Below the pieces are notes generated by a model, which searched no databases, was not told the origin of the DNA, and was given only the letters and a program-made list of their open reading frames with translations. Shown here in pieces: positions 1 to 9,807 of a DNA stretch of 64,000 bases. The DNA comes from Thalassovita aquimarina (lineage in GTDB: Bacteria; Pseudomonadota; Alphaproteobacteria; Rhodobacterales; Rhodobacteraceae): contig NZ_JADMKU010000012.1 in assembly GCF_018219815.1 (NCBI RefSeq), forward strand, positions 58,572-122,571, written 5' to 3'. The position numbers and the translations under genes are program-made. Every line of letters starts with the position of its first letter. Position 1 is the first letter of the stretch.

Positions 1-851
1 ACGCTGGGCAGATGCGGGCCTTGGTTGCGGCGGGTTTCCAGCCCCATGCCGCTGCGGATGATCCGGGGCACCGCATCGGGCCAGCGCCGGGCCAGGGCCG
101 GGCTGGCCAACATGGCGTCGGGATGGCCGTAGAGATGTTCGAACGGGTTGTGCCAGGACCAGCGGTCTTCGCGCGGGATGCGGTCCAGCAGGTCGGTGGC
201 GAAGCCGCCGCGCAGCGGTTCGATCGCCGCCGCGTGGTTTTCATTGCGGGCCGGTTCGTTCAGATCGCCGAGGATCATCCAAAGCCCTTGTGCGGGATCG
301 GGAAAGGCGCGTTCGACCAGCATTTGCAGAGCGCGCGCCTCGGCCCGCCGGATCGCCCGGACCAGATCAGTGTCGGGGTACGGGGCCTTGAAATGGCAGA
401 TGAACAGCGTCAGCGGACCGATTTCGGTCTGCAGGACGTCGCGGCGGAATATCGGCTGATCGTCCGGCAACTGGTCGAAATGCAGGTCCAGGTCGGCGGG
501 CGTCAGCTGCGCGTGCGATTGCGCCCGTGCCGGTTCGATGCGTGACATGATGCCGACGTCCAATCCGCGCCCGTCATTGCCCGGCAGGCAGATACGGTAC
601 GGATAGTCGGCGCCGAGCGGCGCGAGGTCGTACGCGTTGAAATGATCCAGCGTGGCCTGATCGAAAACCTCCTGCACCGCGATCACATCGGCATCGGCTT
701 CGCGGATGACCTGCGCGGTCAGGGCACGGTCGGCGGGATCGAGCGCCTCGGCCTGCGGGCCGCGATCCTGCGGCACGTCACCGTCCCGCGCGCCATCCAG
801 GTGGTTGCCGCGCAGGCGCATGTTTTGAAGGTTGAAGGTCGCGATCCGCAT
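1..851 (-). CDS. Endonuclease/exonuclease/phosphatase family protein (partial, 3' end outside window)
   Basis: The reading frame starts at an ATG at 851 and stays open for 283 codons to the left edge, so the C-terminus is missing. Motifs typical of the EEP (DNase I-like) fold are visible: an early NLQN segment, a QEV motif supplying the metal-binding Glu, a DVGIMSR segment and a GDLNE motif (GDxN). Family members hydrolyse phosphodiester or phosphomonoester bonds with Mg2+; the substrate cannot be told from sequence. No signal peptide is seen at this start. The gene lies downstream of hemN on the same strand, separated by a double hairpin that probably ends hemN transcription. Family assignment is confident; specific function is unknown. 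Confidence 0.8.
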   Translation of the reverse strand, partial: MRIATFNLQNMRLRGNHLDGARDGDVPQDRGPQAEALDPADRALTAQVIREADADVIAVQEVFDQATLDHFNAYDLAPLGADYPYRICLPGNDGRGLDVGIMSRIEPARAQSHAQLTPADLDLHFDQLPDDQPIFRRDVLQTEIGPLTLFICHFKAPYPDTDLVRAIRRAEARALQMLVERAFPDPAQGLWMILGDLNEPARNENHAAAIEPLRGGFATDLLDRIPREDRWSWHNPFEHLYGHPDAMLASPALARRWPDAVPRIIRSGMGLETRRNQGPHLPS

Positions 852-871
852 GGCGCATCCTAGCAGCAAGG

Positions 872-921
872 GCGGCGTTTTCTGAGACGGAAAACGCCGC
901 GAAATCCGATGCGGATTTCGC
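872..921 (-). terminator. Tandem perfect hairpins after hemN
   Basis: Two adjoining perfect stems occupy the hemN/EEP gap. One has an 11-bp stem, 872-882 pairing with 890-900, and a 7-base loop. The other has a 10-bp stem, 899-908 pairing with 912-921, and a 3-base loop. The stems share 899-900, so they may be alternative structures. Neither is followed by a clear T-run on the minus strand, so factor-independent termination is uncertain; mRNA 3'-end protection is an alternative. Confidence 0.5.
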
Positions 922-935
922 CCCTTTGAACCGGG

Positions 936-2291
936 TCAGATCGCCGCGCTGTGCCCGGCCCTGGACAGGTCATAGGCGTCGAAGCTGCGCGCGATCATCC
1001 GGGTCAGCGGGCGCGCTTCGGGCGGGATGACGAGATCCGGCCCGTCGCGTTCCAAGATGCCTGCGAAAGCCTCATCGGCGACCGCGAACATGGCTTCCAG
1101 CGTTTCGCGGCTGACATCGAAGCGATCGAGCAATTCATCGGTGTGAACGGTGAAATCGCACATCAGCATTTCGATGATCCGGCCGCGCAGCTTGTCCTCG
1201 GCGCTGAACTTGTGACCGCGCGAAGTCGAAAACTGCCCGTCACGGATCGCCGCTGTATGGCCGCCAGTCGACGGGTTGTTCTGCGCATACCCTTGCGGGA
1301 AACGGGAAATCGACGATGCGCCGACGCCAATCAGCACGTCGGACTGATCGTCGGTATAGCCCTGGAAGTTGCGCCGCAGCTTTCCGGCTTTCTGGGCAAT
1401 CGCCAGGCCGTCGCTCTTGGTCGCGAAATGGTCGATGCCGATTTCGGCGTAATCATCCCACAGGAACAGGCGCCGCGCGGTCTCGAACAGGTCGAGCCGT
1501 TCTTCCGGCGTGGGCAGCGCCTCGGACGGGATCATCTGTTGCCGCTTGGCCATCCAGGGCACATGGGCATAACCGTAAAGTGCCACGCGGTCGGGGCTGA
1601 GCGACAGAAGCTTCTGCACGCTTTCGGTGATCCGTTCGTTCGACTGATACGGCAGGCCGTAAAGAATGTCGGCGTTCAGGCTGTAGACGCCATGCGACCG
1701 GATCGCTTCGACAGCGTCGCGGGTGACGTCATAGCCCTGCAAACGCCCGATGGTGCGCTGAATCTCGTCGTCGAAATCCTGCACCCCGATCGAGGCCCGG
1801 TTCATCCCCGCCGCGGCCAGCGCGCCGAGCCGGGCGTCATCGATTTCGTTCGGGTCGATTTCGACCGAAAACTCGGCATCTTCGGCGAAGGGGGCGACAT
1901 CGGCGATCGCGCCGGCCAGATCGGTCATCATGCCCGGCGACAGCAAGGTCGGCGTGCCCCCGCCCCAGTGCAGGCGCGACAGTTTGACACCCTCGGGGAG
2001 AATCCCCTTCAGCATCGCCAGTTCGGCCTTCAGCGTTTCCAGGTAGGCGATGATCGGGGCTTCGCTCTGGGTGCCCTGAGTCCGGCAGGCACAGAACCAG
2101 CAGAGACGGCGGCAAAACGGCACATGGACGTAAAGAGATATCTCTGATTTAGGTTTTACGCCTTTGATCCAATTGGAAAAATCAGAGGGAGAGGTGTCGC
2201 CCGAGAAATGGGGTGCAGTTGGGTAGCTGGTGTAGCGCGGTACTTTCGCGTCAAACAGTCCCAGTTTTGCAAGTTGCGTTTTCGTTTCCAT
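936..2291 (-). CDS. hemN: Oxygen-independent coproporphyrinogen III oxidase
   Basis: A 451-residue radical SAM enzyme that oxidatively decarboxylates coproporphyrinogen III to protoporphyrinogen IX without O2, in the cytoplasm. The CxxxCxxC cluster motif is at C60, C64 and C67 with a further Cys at 69, followed by the GGGTPT segment; the length matches bacterial HemN. It is divergent from fnrL and a consensus FnrL box at 2328-2341 lies between them, centred about 43 bases upstream of this ATG. The arrangement implies induction under low oxygen, supplying haem to the cbb3 oxidase encoded nearby. The window also carries aerobic hemF (18982), so both oxygen regimes are covered. Confidence 0.96.
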   Translation of the reverse strand: METKTQLAKLGLFDAKVPRYTSYPTAPHFSGDTSPSDFSNWIKGVKPKSEISLYVHVPFCRRLCWFCACRTQGTQSEAPIIAYLETLKAELAMLKGILPEGVKLSRLHWGGGTPTLLSPGMMTDLAGAIADVAPFAEDAEFSVEIDPNEIDDARLGALAAAGMNRASIGVQDFDDEIQRTIGRLQGYDVTRDAVEAIRSHGVYSLNADILYGLPYQSNERITESVQKLLSLSPDRVALYGYAHVPWMAKRQQMIPSEALPTPEERLDLFETARRLFLWDDYAEIGIDHFATKSDGLAIAQKAGKLRRNFQGYTDDQSDVLIGVGASSISRFPQGYAQNNPSTGGHTAAIRDGQFSTSRGHKFSAEDKLRGRIIEMLMCDFTVHTDELLDRFDVSRETLEAMFAVADEAFAGILERDGPDLVIPPEARPLTRMIARSFDAYDLSRAGHSAAI

Positions 2292-2327
2292 GGCCCTAGC
2301 CTCTAGTAGAAACAGGATGGGTAAACT

Positions 2328-2341
2328 TTGACCCAGATCAA
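2328..2341. promoter_or_regulatory. FnrL box between hemN and fnrL
   Basis: TTGAC-CCAG-ATCAA matches the FNR/FnrL consensus TTGAY-N4-RTCAA exactly. The centre is about 43 bases from the hemN start and about 24 bases from the fnrL start. This fits activation of hemN and a position overlapping the fnrL core promoter, suggesting autorepression. Confidence 0.85.
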
Positions 2342-2358
2342 GCGCGCGGCGGTCCAGT

Positions 2359-3105
2359 ATGATGCAAGACGAGAAACTGAAAAGCCCTCATGATTGCGAG
2401 GATTGCCCGATCCGCCATCGTGCGGTTTGCGCACGTTGTGAAGCCGAGGAACTGGAACAACTGGAAGAGGTAAAGTATTACCGGAACTTCCAGGCGGGTC
2501 AGACCGTGATCTGGTCCGGTGACAAGATGGATTTCGTCGGTTCGGTGGTGTCCGGCATCGCCACGCTGACCCAGACGATGGAAGACGGGCGCACCCAGAT
2601 GGTGGGGCTGCTTCTTCCCAGCGATTTCGTCGGCCGCCCCGGGCGCGAAGGATCCGCCTACGACGTGGTGGCGACCACCGACATGGTGATGTGCTGCTTC
2701 CGCAAGAAACCGTTCGAACAGCTGATGGAGCGGACGCCGCATATCGCGCAGCGGCTGCTCGAGATGACGCTGGACGAACTGGATGCGGCACGCGAATGGA
2801 TGCTGGTTCTGGGGCGCAAGAACGCGCGCGAAAAGATCGCCAGCCTGCTGTCGATCATCGCCCGGCGCGATGCCACGCTGCACCTGCGCCCGACCGAGGG
2901 CGCGCTGGTCTTCGACCTGCCGCTGACGCGTGAGGCGATGGCCGATTATCTGGGCCTGACCCTGGAAACGGTCAGCCGGCAGATTTCGGCGCTCAAGCGT
3001 GACGGGGTGATCCTGCTTGAAGGTAAGCGCCATGTGACGGTGCCTGATGTCAGCCGCTTGATGGAAGAAGCGGGTGATGACAGCGACGGCGGCATGTTCG
3101 CCTGA
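2359..3105 (+). CDS. fnrL: Crp/Fnr family oxygen-sensing regulator FnrL
   Basis: A 248-residue regulator. N-terminal cysteines C13, C16, C24 and C27 plus the central C112/C113 provide the ligands expected for an oxygen-labile [4Fe-4S] cluster. A cyclic-nucleotide-binding-type fold is followed by a C-terminal helix-turn-helix (about residues 189-213) with the E203-x-x-S-R signature that reads TTGAT half-sites. This matches the TTGAY-N4-RTCAA boxes found at 2328, 4101, 4154, 9731 and 32180. When anaerobic it should dimerise and activate hemN, usp, ccoNOQP and ccoGHIS. The ATG at 2362 is an equally possible start. It is convergent with usp and separated from it by a terminator. Confidence 0.95.
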   Translation: MMQDEKLKSPHDCEDCPIRHRAVCARCEAEELEQLEEVKYYRNFQAGQTVIWSGDKMDFVGSVVSGIATLTQTMEDGRTQMVGLLLPSDFVGRPGREGSAYDVVATTDMVMCCFRKKPFEQLMERTPHIAQRLLEMTLDELDAAREWMLVLGRKNAREKIASLLSIIARRDATLHLRPTEGALVFDLPLTREAMADYLGLTLETVSRQISALKRDGVILLEGKRHVTVPDVSRLMEEAGDDSDGGMFA

Positions 3106-3143
3106 CCTGAAGCGTCTGGGCTGCAACATCCGAACGAAACAAA

Positions 3144-3173
3144 GGCGGGCCCGGACCCGCCTTTTTCTTTTTC
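3144..3173 (+). terminator. Rho-independent terminator after fnrL
   Basis: GGCGGG (3144-3149) pairs with CCCGCC (3156-3161) across a 6-base loop and is followed by a T-rich tract. It sits between the convergent fnrL and usp genes. Confidence 0.8.
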
Positions 3174-3197
3174 GTTCCGGTTTTCGACGCGCTGATC

Positions 3198-4037
3198 TCA
3201 GTGCGCCATGAAGACCGGAAGCTGCGCCTTTTCCAGCATGTCGCGGGTGGCACCGCCCATGATCGCTTCGCGGAACCGCGAATGGCCATAAGCCCCCATC
3301 ACCACCATGTCCGCGCCGGTATCGGTCGCGTGCCGCAGAATGACATCGGAAATCCGCGGCAGGGTTTTCGACAGCACGTCGATTTCCGTCCGGACGCCGT
3401 GGCGCGCGAGGAATTGCGACAGCAGGCCGCCGGGATCGGAACGATTTGGTCCGTGGGTGGGCGGGTCGATGACCACGACACGCACTGATTCCGCGTTTTC
3501 GAGGATCGGCAGGGCGGCGCGCACCGCCGCCATCGCCTCGTTGCTTTCGTTCCAGGCAATGATGATCCGCTTGGGATCGTCAACATTGCCGCCATCCACC
3601 GGCAGTACCATCGCTGGAACCTTGCCGTCGAACATGGCCGCCTCGACGATCGGTTCCAGTTCGGCACCGCGGTTTTCACCATAGGGTTGCGGCAGCACCG
3701 CCATGTCGGAGAACCGTGCATGGGCGGCGACGTGACGCCCGATATCGGCCAGCTGCGCCACGCCCATTTCCGTGTTCCAGCGGATGCCGCTTTTCGTCAG
3801 CCTTTCCTTCACCTTGTCTTCGACTTCCTTGGCCTCTTCATGGGCCCGGGTGATCGTTTCCTGCAGCACCATCGCGTTCGCGCCGGCGTAGTAATACCCG
3901 GTTTGGGTCCGGTCCACACCGAGGCAGAGGACGTCGAGATGGGCATCACACGCATTGGCGAGAGCGATTCCCTTCTCGAGCACGGGCTCTACGAGGTCTG
4001 GATCGGTCAGCACCGAGAATAATGTTTTATAGGCCAT
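3198..4037 (-). CDS. Universal stress protein (UspA family)
   Basis: A 279-residue cytoplasmic protein starting MAYKTLFSVL. The ATG at 4037 is preceded by GAGGG and is preferred over a longer open frame reaching 4088, which would run into the FNR-box region. The C-terminal half contains the Usp nucleotide-binding signature (GAYGHS...GGATRDM, G-x2-G-x9-G-type). The length suggests two Usp folds, of which the second is better conserved. Partner and ligand are unknown. It is divergent from ccoNOQP with a dedicated FnrL box at 4101-4114, an arrangement known in Rhodobacter relatives, so anaerobic induction is expected. Confidence 0.9.
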   Translation of the reverse strand: MAYKTLFSVLTDPDLVEPVLEKGIALANACDAHLDVLCLGVDRTQTGYYYAGANAMVLQETITRAHEEAKEVEDKVKERLTKSGIRWNTEMGVAQLADIGRHVAAHARFSDMAVLPQPYGENRGAELEPIVEAAMFDGKVPAMVLPVDGGNVDDPKRIIIAWNESNEAMAAVRAALPILENAESVRVVVIDPPTHGPNRSDPGGLLSQFLARHGVRTEIDVLSKTLPRISDVILRHATDTGADMVVMGAYGHSRFREAIMGGATRDMLEKAQLPVFMAH

Positions 4038-4100
4038 AATTTCCCTCTTTGGTTCAGGACCGCATGAAGGGCACATTACGGGCGGCATTTCGATACGACT

Positions 4101-4114
4101 TTGATACGGGTCAA
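4101..4114 (-). promoter_or_regulatory. FnrL box for the usp gene
   Basis: TTGAT-ACGG-GTCAA is a full consensus match, centred about 70 bases upstream of the usp ATG at 4037. Confidence 0.8.
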
Positions 4115-4153
4115 TAAAAATCCGATGGGCGTGACAAAAAGGCGAACCGGGTT

Positions 4154-4167
4154 TTGATGCAGATCAA
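4154..4167 (+). promoter_or_regulatory. FnrL box for ccoNOQP
   Basis: TTGAT-GCAG-ATCAA is a perfect palindromic FNR site centred 100 bases upstream of the ccoN ATG. Activation from -41.5 would place the transcription start near 4202, leaving a leader of about 60 bases. Confidence 0.88.
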
Positions 4168-4260
4168 GGTAGTTCTTGCCCCCCAGGCGCATTAAACGCC
4201 CAGTCTGGAACCGCCCGCGCGGCATCCGAATCGTGCGGGTCAGAGACGAAGGGACGAAAA

Positions 4261-5862
<1,602 letters not shown>

Positions 5863-5876
5863 GGAGGGATGAAGAG

Positions 5877-6608
5877 ATGGCAATTCTCGATAAACACACC
5901 ATCCTCGAGAAGAATATCACACTTCTCGCAATCTTCGCTTTCCTGGTCGTGACCATTGGCGGCATCGTGCAGATCGCACCGCTGTTCTGGCTGGAAAACA
6001 CCATTGAGGATGTAGAGGGCATGCGCCCCTACACCCCGCTGGAACTGGCCGGGCGTGACATCTATATCCGCGAAGGCTGCTATGTCTGCCACAGCCAGAT
6101 GATCCGTCCGATGCGTGACGAAGTGGAACGCTATGGCCACTATTCGCTGGCGGCTGAATCGCAATACGATCACCCGTTCCAGTGGGGATCGAAGCGGACC
6201 GGGCCCGACCTGGCCCGCGTCGGCGGCCGCTATTCGGATGAATGGCATGTCGACCACCTGCGCAATCCGCAGTCGGTTGTGCCGGAATCGGTTATGCCGA
6301 AGTACGGCTTCCTCGAAGACCGGATGATTGACGGCAAGTATATCGGTGACGTCGTCGCGACGAACAAGCTCGTCGGGGTGCCCTACACCGATGACATGGT
6401 CGAAAACGCACAGGCCGATTTCGCCGCCCAAGCGGACCCGGACAGCGATTACGACGGTCTGCTGGAACGCTATGGCGAAGACAGCGTACAGGTGCGCAAC
6501 TTCGACGGTCAGCCGGGTATTTCGGAAGCGGATGCTCTGATCGCCTATCTGCAGATGCTGGGGACGCTGGTCGACTTCTCGACCTTCACCCCGGATGCAA
6601 GCCGGTAA
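5877..6608 (+). CDS. ccoO: cbb3-type cytochrome c oxidase subunit II
   Basis: A 243-residue membrane-anchored monohaem cytochrome c. One N-terminal transmembrane helix (about residues 14-38) leads into a periplasmic domain with a CYVCH haem motif at C68-C71-H72. A distal methionine is likely in the conserved SVMP segment. It passes electrons from CcoP to CcoN. The start has a good upstream AAGGAGG, and the gene is tightly spaced with ccoN and ccoQ. Confidence 0.97.
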   Translation: MAILDKHTILEKNITLLAIFAFLVVTIGGIVQIAPLFWLENTIEDVEGMRPYTPLELAGRDIYIREGCYVCHSQMIRPMRDEVERYGHYSLAAESQYDHPFQWGSKRTGPDLARVGGRYSDEWHVDHLRNPQSVVPESVMPKYGFLEDRMIDGKYIGDVVATNKLVGVPYTDDMVENAQADFAAQADPDSDYDGLLERYGEDSVQVRNFDGQPGISEADALIAYLQMLGTLVDFSTFTPDASR

Positions 6609-6615
6609 GGAGGGA

Positions 6616-6807
6616 ATGATGGAAACCTATTCCCTGCTCAGAGAGTTCGCGGATAGCTGGGTGCTGTTGGCTTTGTTTGGCTTCTTCATCGGTGTCATCC
6701 TGTTTGTGATGCGCCCGGGAAGCAGCAAGACCTACCGCGATGTCGCGGACATCCCTTTCCGTCACGAAGACAAACCCGCCCCGCGCGGTGACGCCAAGGA
6801 GGCGTGA
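6616..6807 (+). CDS. ccoQ: cbb3-type oxidase subunit CcoQ
   Basis: A 63-residue single-span membrane protein (helix about residues 14-35) with a charged cytoplasmic tail, as expected for CcoQ, which stabilises the assembled oxidase. The ATG at 6616 was chosen because AAGGAGG lies just upstream; a second ATG follows immediately at 6619. It lies between ccoO and ccoP with 4-7-base gaps. Confidence 0.92.
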   Translation: MMETYSLLREFADSWVLLALFGFFIGVILFVMRPGSSKTYRDVADIPFRHEDKPAPRGDAKEA

Positions 6808-6811
6808 GGAA

Positions 6812-7678
6812 ATGGCTAAGAAACCAAACCAAAAACAAGAGGTCGGCACCACCGGCCACGAATGGGACGGTATCGAGGAACTTAACAACCCGCTTCCGCG
6901 CTGGTGGCTGTGGACCTTCTACGCCTGTATCTTCTGGGCCGTGATCTATTCCTTTGCCTATCCGGCCTGGCCGGGGATCAAGGGTGCGACCGCCGGTTTC
7001 CTCGGCTGGTCGACCCGTGCTGACGTGGCCGAAGAAATCGCCGCGCAGGAGGCCAAGCTGGGCCCGATCAACGAAAAGCTGGCTTCGGCCGAGCTGACCG
7101 AGATCGCCGATGATCCCGAGTTGAGCGGCTATGCCGTGTCGGCCGGGGCCGCGGTGTTCAAGACCTGGTGCGCCCAGTGCCACGGATCGGGTGCCGCCGG
7201 CGCCAAGGGATATCCCAACCTGCTGGACGACGATTGGCTGTGGGGCGGCGACATCGAAGCCATCCACGAAACCGTGTCCTACGGCATCCGCAACGAAACA
7301 TCGGATGATGCCCGGTTCTCGCAGATGCCGGCCTTCGGCAAGGACGAACTGCTTGAATCCGCGCAGATCGACCAGGTGGTGAATTACGTCATGTCGCTGT
7401 CGGGGGATCCGATGGATGCCGCGCAAGTGGCGGACGGCGCGGTCGTGTTCGAGGAAAACTGTGCGGCCTGCCATGCCGAAGACGGCACTGGCGACCGGGC
7501 GCAGGGTGCTCCGAACCTGACCGACGCGATCTGGCTCTATGGCGGTGACTTCGACACCATCAAGGAAACCGTCGTGAATTCCCGTTTCGGCGTTATGCCC
7601 AACTGGGATTCCCGCCTGTCCGAAGCGCAGATTCGCGCCGTGGCAACCTATGTCCACCAGCTGGGTGGCGGCGAGTAA
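6812..7678 (+). CDS. ccoP: cbb3-type cytochrome c oxidase subunit III
   Basis: A 288-residue dihaem cytochrome c. An N-terminal membrane anchor (about residues 31-55) is followed by two cytochrome c domains with CAQCH (C120-H124) and CAACH (C217-H221) haem sites. It is the entry point for electrons from soluble or membrane cytochromes c. The ATG at 6812 follows GGAGGCGTGAGGA and is preferred over an upstream in-frame start that would overlap ccoQ. It is the last gene of ccoNOQP and is followed by paired hairpins. Confidence 0.96.
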   Translation: MAKKPNQKQEVGTTGHEWDGIEELNNPLPRWWLWTFYACIFWAVIYSFAYPAWPGIKGATAGFLGWSTRADVAEEIAAQEAKLGPINEKLASAELTEIADDPELSGYAVSAGAAVFKTWCAQCHGSGAAGAKGYPNLLDDDWLWGGDIEAIHETVSYGIRNETSDDARFSQMPAFGKDELLESAQIDQVVNYVMSLSGDPMDAAQVADGAVVFEENCAACHAEDGTGDRAQGAPNLTDAIWLYGGDFDTIKETVVNSRFGVMPNWDSRLSEAQIRAVATYVHQLGGGE

Positions 7679-7694
7679 CATCGCCTAAAAGAAT

Positions 7695-7780
7695 ACCCGA
7701 GGCGTTTCCCGACGCCCCGGGTTTGGCACCGGTCCTTCCGTCCTGTTCGCGCGTTTCCTGGAAGGCCGGTGCCATTTATT
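7695..7780. terminator. Double hairpin between convergent ccoP and DUF2270 gene
   Basis: A first stem (about 7695-7722) is followed by a second of 14 bp with one bulge (7725-7739 pairing with 7760-7773, 20-base loop), then AT-rich sequence. It probably works as a bidirectional terminator. Confidence 0.6.
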
Positions 7781-7798
7781 TCCCAAACCGGTTAGAAA

Positions 7799-8476
7799 TC
7801 AACCCATCGAGCTGTCGGTTTTCCGCAACCGGGCACGGCGGTCGTCGTGGAAGTGGCTCCAGATCGCGATGGCGATCCAGGTGCTGATGTAGAAGATGCC
7901 GGCGCCAACGATGAATTCACCGGGCAGGGGGCCGACATCGGCGCGCCGGAAGGCCTGTTCCAGGCTTTCGACCGGGGCCGGATGCACCGCCAGCTTGCCG
8001 GCATAGGCCAACGACTGAATCATCAGGATCCACAGATAGTTACGCCTGATGCGCCGCCCGATCGCGGTCATCAGGGACACGTGGTACCGCGGGTGCAGGT
8101 AATCATTGGCCAGCGTTTTCTGCCAGTTGTCTTCGAGGTGCAGATCGCCTTCGTCCAGCATCGGGGCGTAGAAATGGGTTTCCATCCAGCGGCAGCGCGC
8201 GCGCCAGACGTTGAAATAGCGATAGCGCCGGGCTTCCTGCATCAGGAAGAAGATGACCAGAACGCCGACCAGCACCAGTGGCAGCGGCGAGGCATCGGGC
8301 GAAGCGAAGGAAATCGACAAGGCCACCCCCAGCGTAACCACCGCCCAGTTTGTCGTCGTGTCCAGCCGGGTGCGCCAGATCGTGCTGCGATAGACCTCGC
8401 CGCGATAGAGATGCGCGACGGCGGTGATTTCCGACGATGTCAGCTTCGTTCGGTCGTGATTGGCGGTTTCGGTCAA
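7799..8476 (-). CDS. DUF2270 predicted integral membrane protein
   Basis: A 225-residue protein with the characteristic DUF2270 pattern: an HLYRGE segment, then WRTRLDTTTNWAV, a hydrophobic pair of helices (about 45-80), EARRYRYF...WRARCR, and a second hydrophobic section near 150-205. The start is a TTG at 8476 with a G-rich Shine-Dalgarno region (GGGGGGAAGG) immediately upstream. Function is unknown for the family. It lies convergent to ccoP, between the two cco operons. A role in respiration is only a guess from position. Confidence 0.75.
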   Translation of the reverse strand: MTETANHDRTKLTSSEITAVAHLYRGEVYRSTIWRTRLDTTTNWAVVTLGVALSISFASPDASPLPLVLVGVLVIFFLMQEARRYRYFNVWRARCRWMETHFYAPMLDEGDLHLEDNWQKTLANDYLHPRYHVSLMTAIGRRIRRNYLWILMIQSLAYAGKLAVHPAPVESLEQAFRRADVGPLPGEFIVGAGIFYISTWIAIAIWSHFHDDRRARLRKTDSSMG

Positions 8477-8558
8477 AACCTTCCCCCCATGTCATGCGCG
8501 TGGGCCGGTGGCCCACGCTGGTCTCCTCGCAGGGAGTCCGACTATGACATGGCGGGGT

Positions 8559-8741
8559 TCAAACGGTCAAAGTTTCCCCAGTCGACTGTCCCGAAGCGGC
8601 GCAGTCGCGGCACGCCGGGTTCGGGGTGCCCGGTGCGGATTTGATACACCGTTCGTAAGTGGAAGGGTGAGCTTCAGTGTCCCGGTCCACCGTGTTGTTT
8701 CCGGTGGCAACCATGAAGGAATTAGCAAGTATTGTAAGCAT
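8559..8741 (-). CDS. Possible small protein (60 aa), divergent from LysR gene
   Basis: A 60-codon open frame beginning at the ATG at 8741, with GGAG six bases upstream, in an otherwise empty 360-base gap. The N-terminus (MLTILANSFMVA) is mildly hydrophobic; the remainder is polar with two close cysteines (PACRDC). I do not recognise it. A divergent LysR gene with a palindrome in the shared gap (8820-8838) is the layout usually seen for a regulator and its target. The alternative is non-coding leader sequence. Homologues have not been checked. Confidence 0.35.
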   Translation of the reverse strand: MLTILANSFMVATGNNTVDRDTEAHPSTYERCIKSAPGTPNPACRDCAASGQSTGETLTV

Positions 8742-8819
8742 TTCAATCTCCATTGCCGAAAACCATGCCTTAAAATAGGCAGGTACGGTGGTTTCGGCGA
8801 CTCTGGTAATTTTCCGTTA

Positions 8820-8838
8820 TCGTAAGTATAATTTACGA
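8820..8838. promoter_or_regulatory. Palindrome abutting LysR start codon, candidate operator
   Basis: TCGTAA-N7-TTACGA is a perfect 6-bp inverted repeat ending one base before the LysR ATG. It contains the T-N11-A pattern used by LysR proteins and lies in the divergent gap, so autoregulation is plausible. Confidence 0.45.
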
Positions 8839-9705
8839 ATGAACCTGACCCGCCTGCCGCCCTTGAACGCCTTGCGCGCCTTCGCCGCCTTTCATCAGGC
8901 CGGCAGCATGGCCGCGGCCGGAACGCTGCTGAATGTCAGTCACGCGGCGATCAGCCAGCAGATCAAGGCGCTCGAGTCGCATCTGGGCCTGCCGCTTCTG
9001 GACCGCAGACCGCGCAAGCCGGTGCTGACAGATGCGGGGTTCCAACTGGCCATCACGCTGGAGCGCAGCTTGGGCGAGATCGCGCAGATGACCGATGCCC
9101 TGACCGGGGCAGAGGCCGAGCGTCCGGTGCAGATTTCCACCACGCCGGCCTTCGCTTCGGGCTGGCTGATGCCGCGGCTGGCCGATTTCCGGCAGAAACA
9201 TCCCGAAGTCAGCCTGATGATAGATCCCACAGCCGAGGTGAAGCCGCTGCGACCGGGGGGTATCGATGTGGCGCTGCGCTATGGCGTTGGGAACTGGCCG
9301 GGGCTGGAGGCCAGCCTGCTGGTCGAATCCCCCATCGTCGTCGTGGCGGCGCCCGAACTTGTGCCGAAGGACGGGCCACTGACCCCCGCGGAACTGGCGC
9401 GGCTGCCCTGGTTGCAGGAACTGGGGACCCACGAAAGCAGCGACTGGTTGCGCCAGCAAGGCGTGGAGGAGCCGCCCGCGTCGGGCATGACGTCGTTGCC
9501 CGGCAACCTGGTGATGGAAGAGGCCCGCGCCGGGCGCGGGGCGGCGGTTCTGGCGCGCGCCTTTGTCGAAGCCGACATTGCCGCCGGTCGGCTGCGTGTG
9601 CTGTTTCAGGACGACCGCAAGAAGGGGTATTACATCGTTACCCGGCCCGGGGTGCAGCGGCCCGCCATGCGCGCGTTCACGAAATGGTTAATTGGCCAGC
9701 GGTGA
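8839..9705 (+). CDS. LysR family regulator (GcvA-like)
   Basis: A 288-residue LysR regulator. The N-terminal winged HTH (PPLNALRAFAAFHQAGSMAAA, residues 5-25, then SHAAISQQIKALE) has the PPLNALRAFEA-type opening common to GcvA-like members. A substrate-binding domain follows. The ATG at 8839 was chosen because the HTH begins immediately after it; the open frame extends upstream through a palindrome and lacks a better site. The Shine-Dalgarno is weak. The ligand is unknown. Possible targets are itself and the small divergent open frame at 8741. Confidence 0.85.
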   Translation: MNLTRLPPLNALRAFAAFHQAGSMAAAGTLLNVSHAAISQQIKALESHLGLPLLDRRPRKPVLTDAGFQLAITLERSLGEIAQMTDALTGAEAERPVQISTTPAFASGWLMPRLADFRQKHPEVSLMIDPTAEVKPLRPGGIDVALRYGVGNWPGLEASLLVESPIVVVAAPELVPKDGPLTPAELARLPWLQELGTHESSDWLRQQGVEEPPASGMTSLPGNLVMEEARAGRGAAVLARAFVEADIAAGRLRVLFQDDRKKGYYIVTRPGVQRPAMRAFTKWLIGQR

Positions 9706-9730
9706 AAATAGATATTTTGAAATTAACATT

Positions 9731-9744
9731 TTGATGCAGGTCAA
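9731..9744 (+). promoter_or_regulatory. FnrL box for ccoGHIS
   Basis: TTGAT-GCAG-GTCAA is a consensus site centred about 70 bases upstream of the ccoG GTG. It predicts co-expression of the assembly genes with ccoNOQP. Confidence 0.85.
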
Positions 9745-9807
9745 TGCCGCACCCCCTGAAGCCTGTGAGAAGAGGCCGAAAAATTCAGAAATAGTCGGAG
9801 TGATTCC

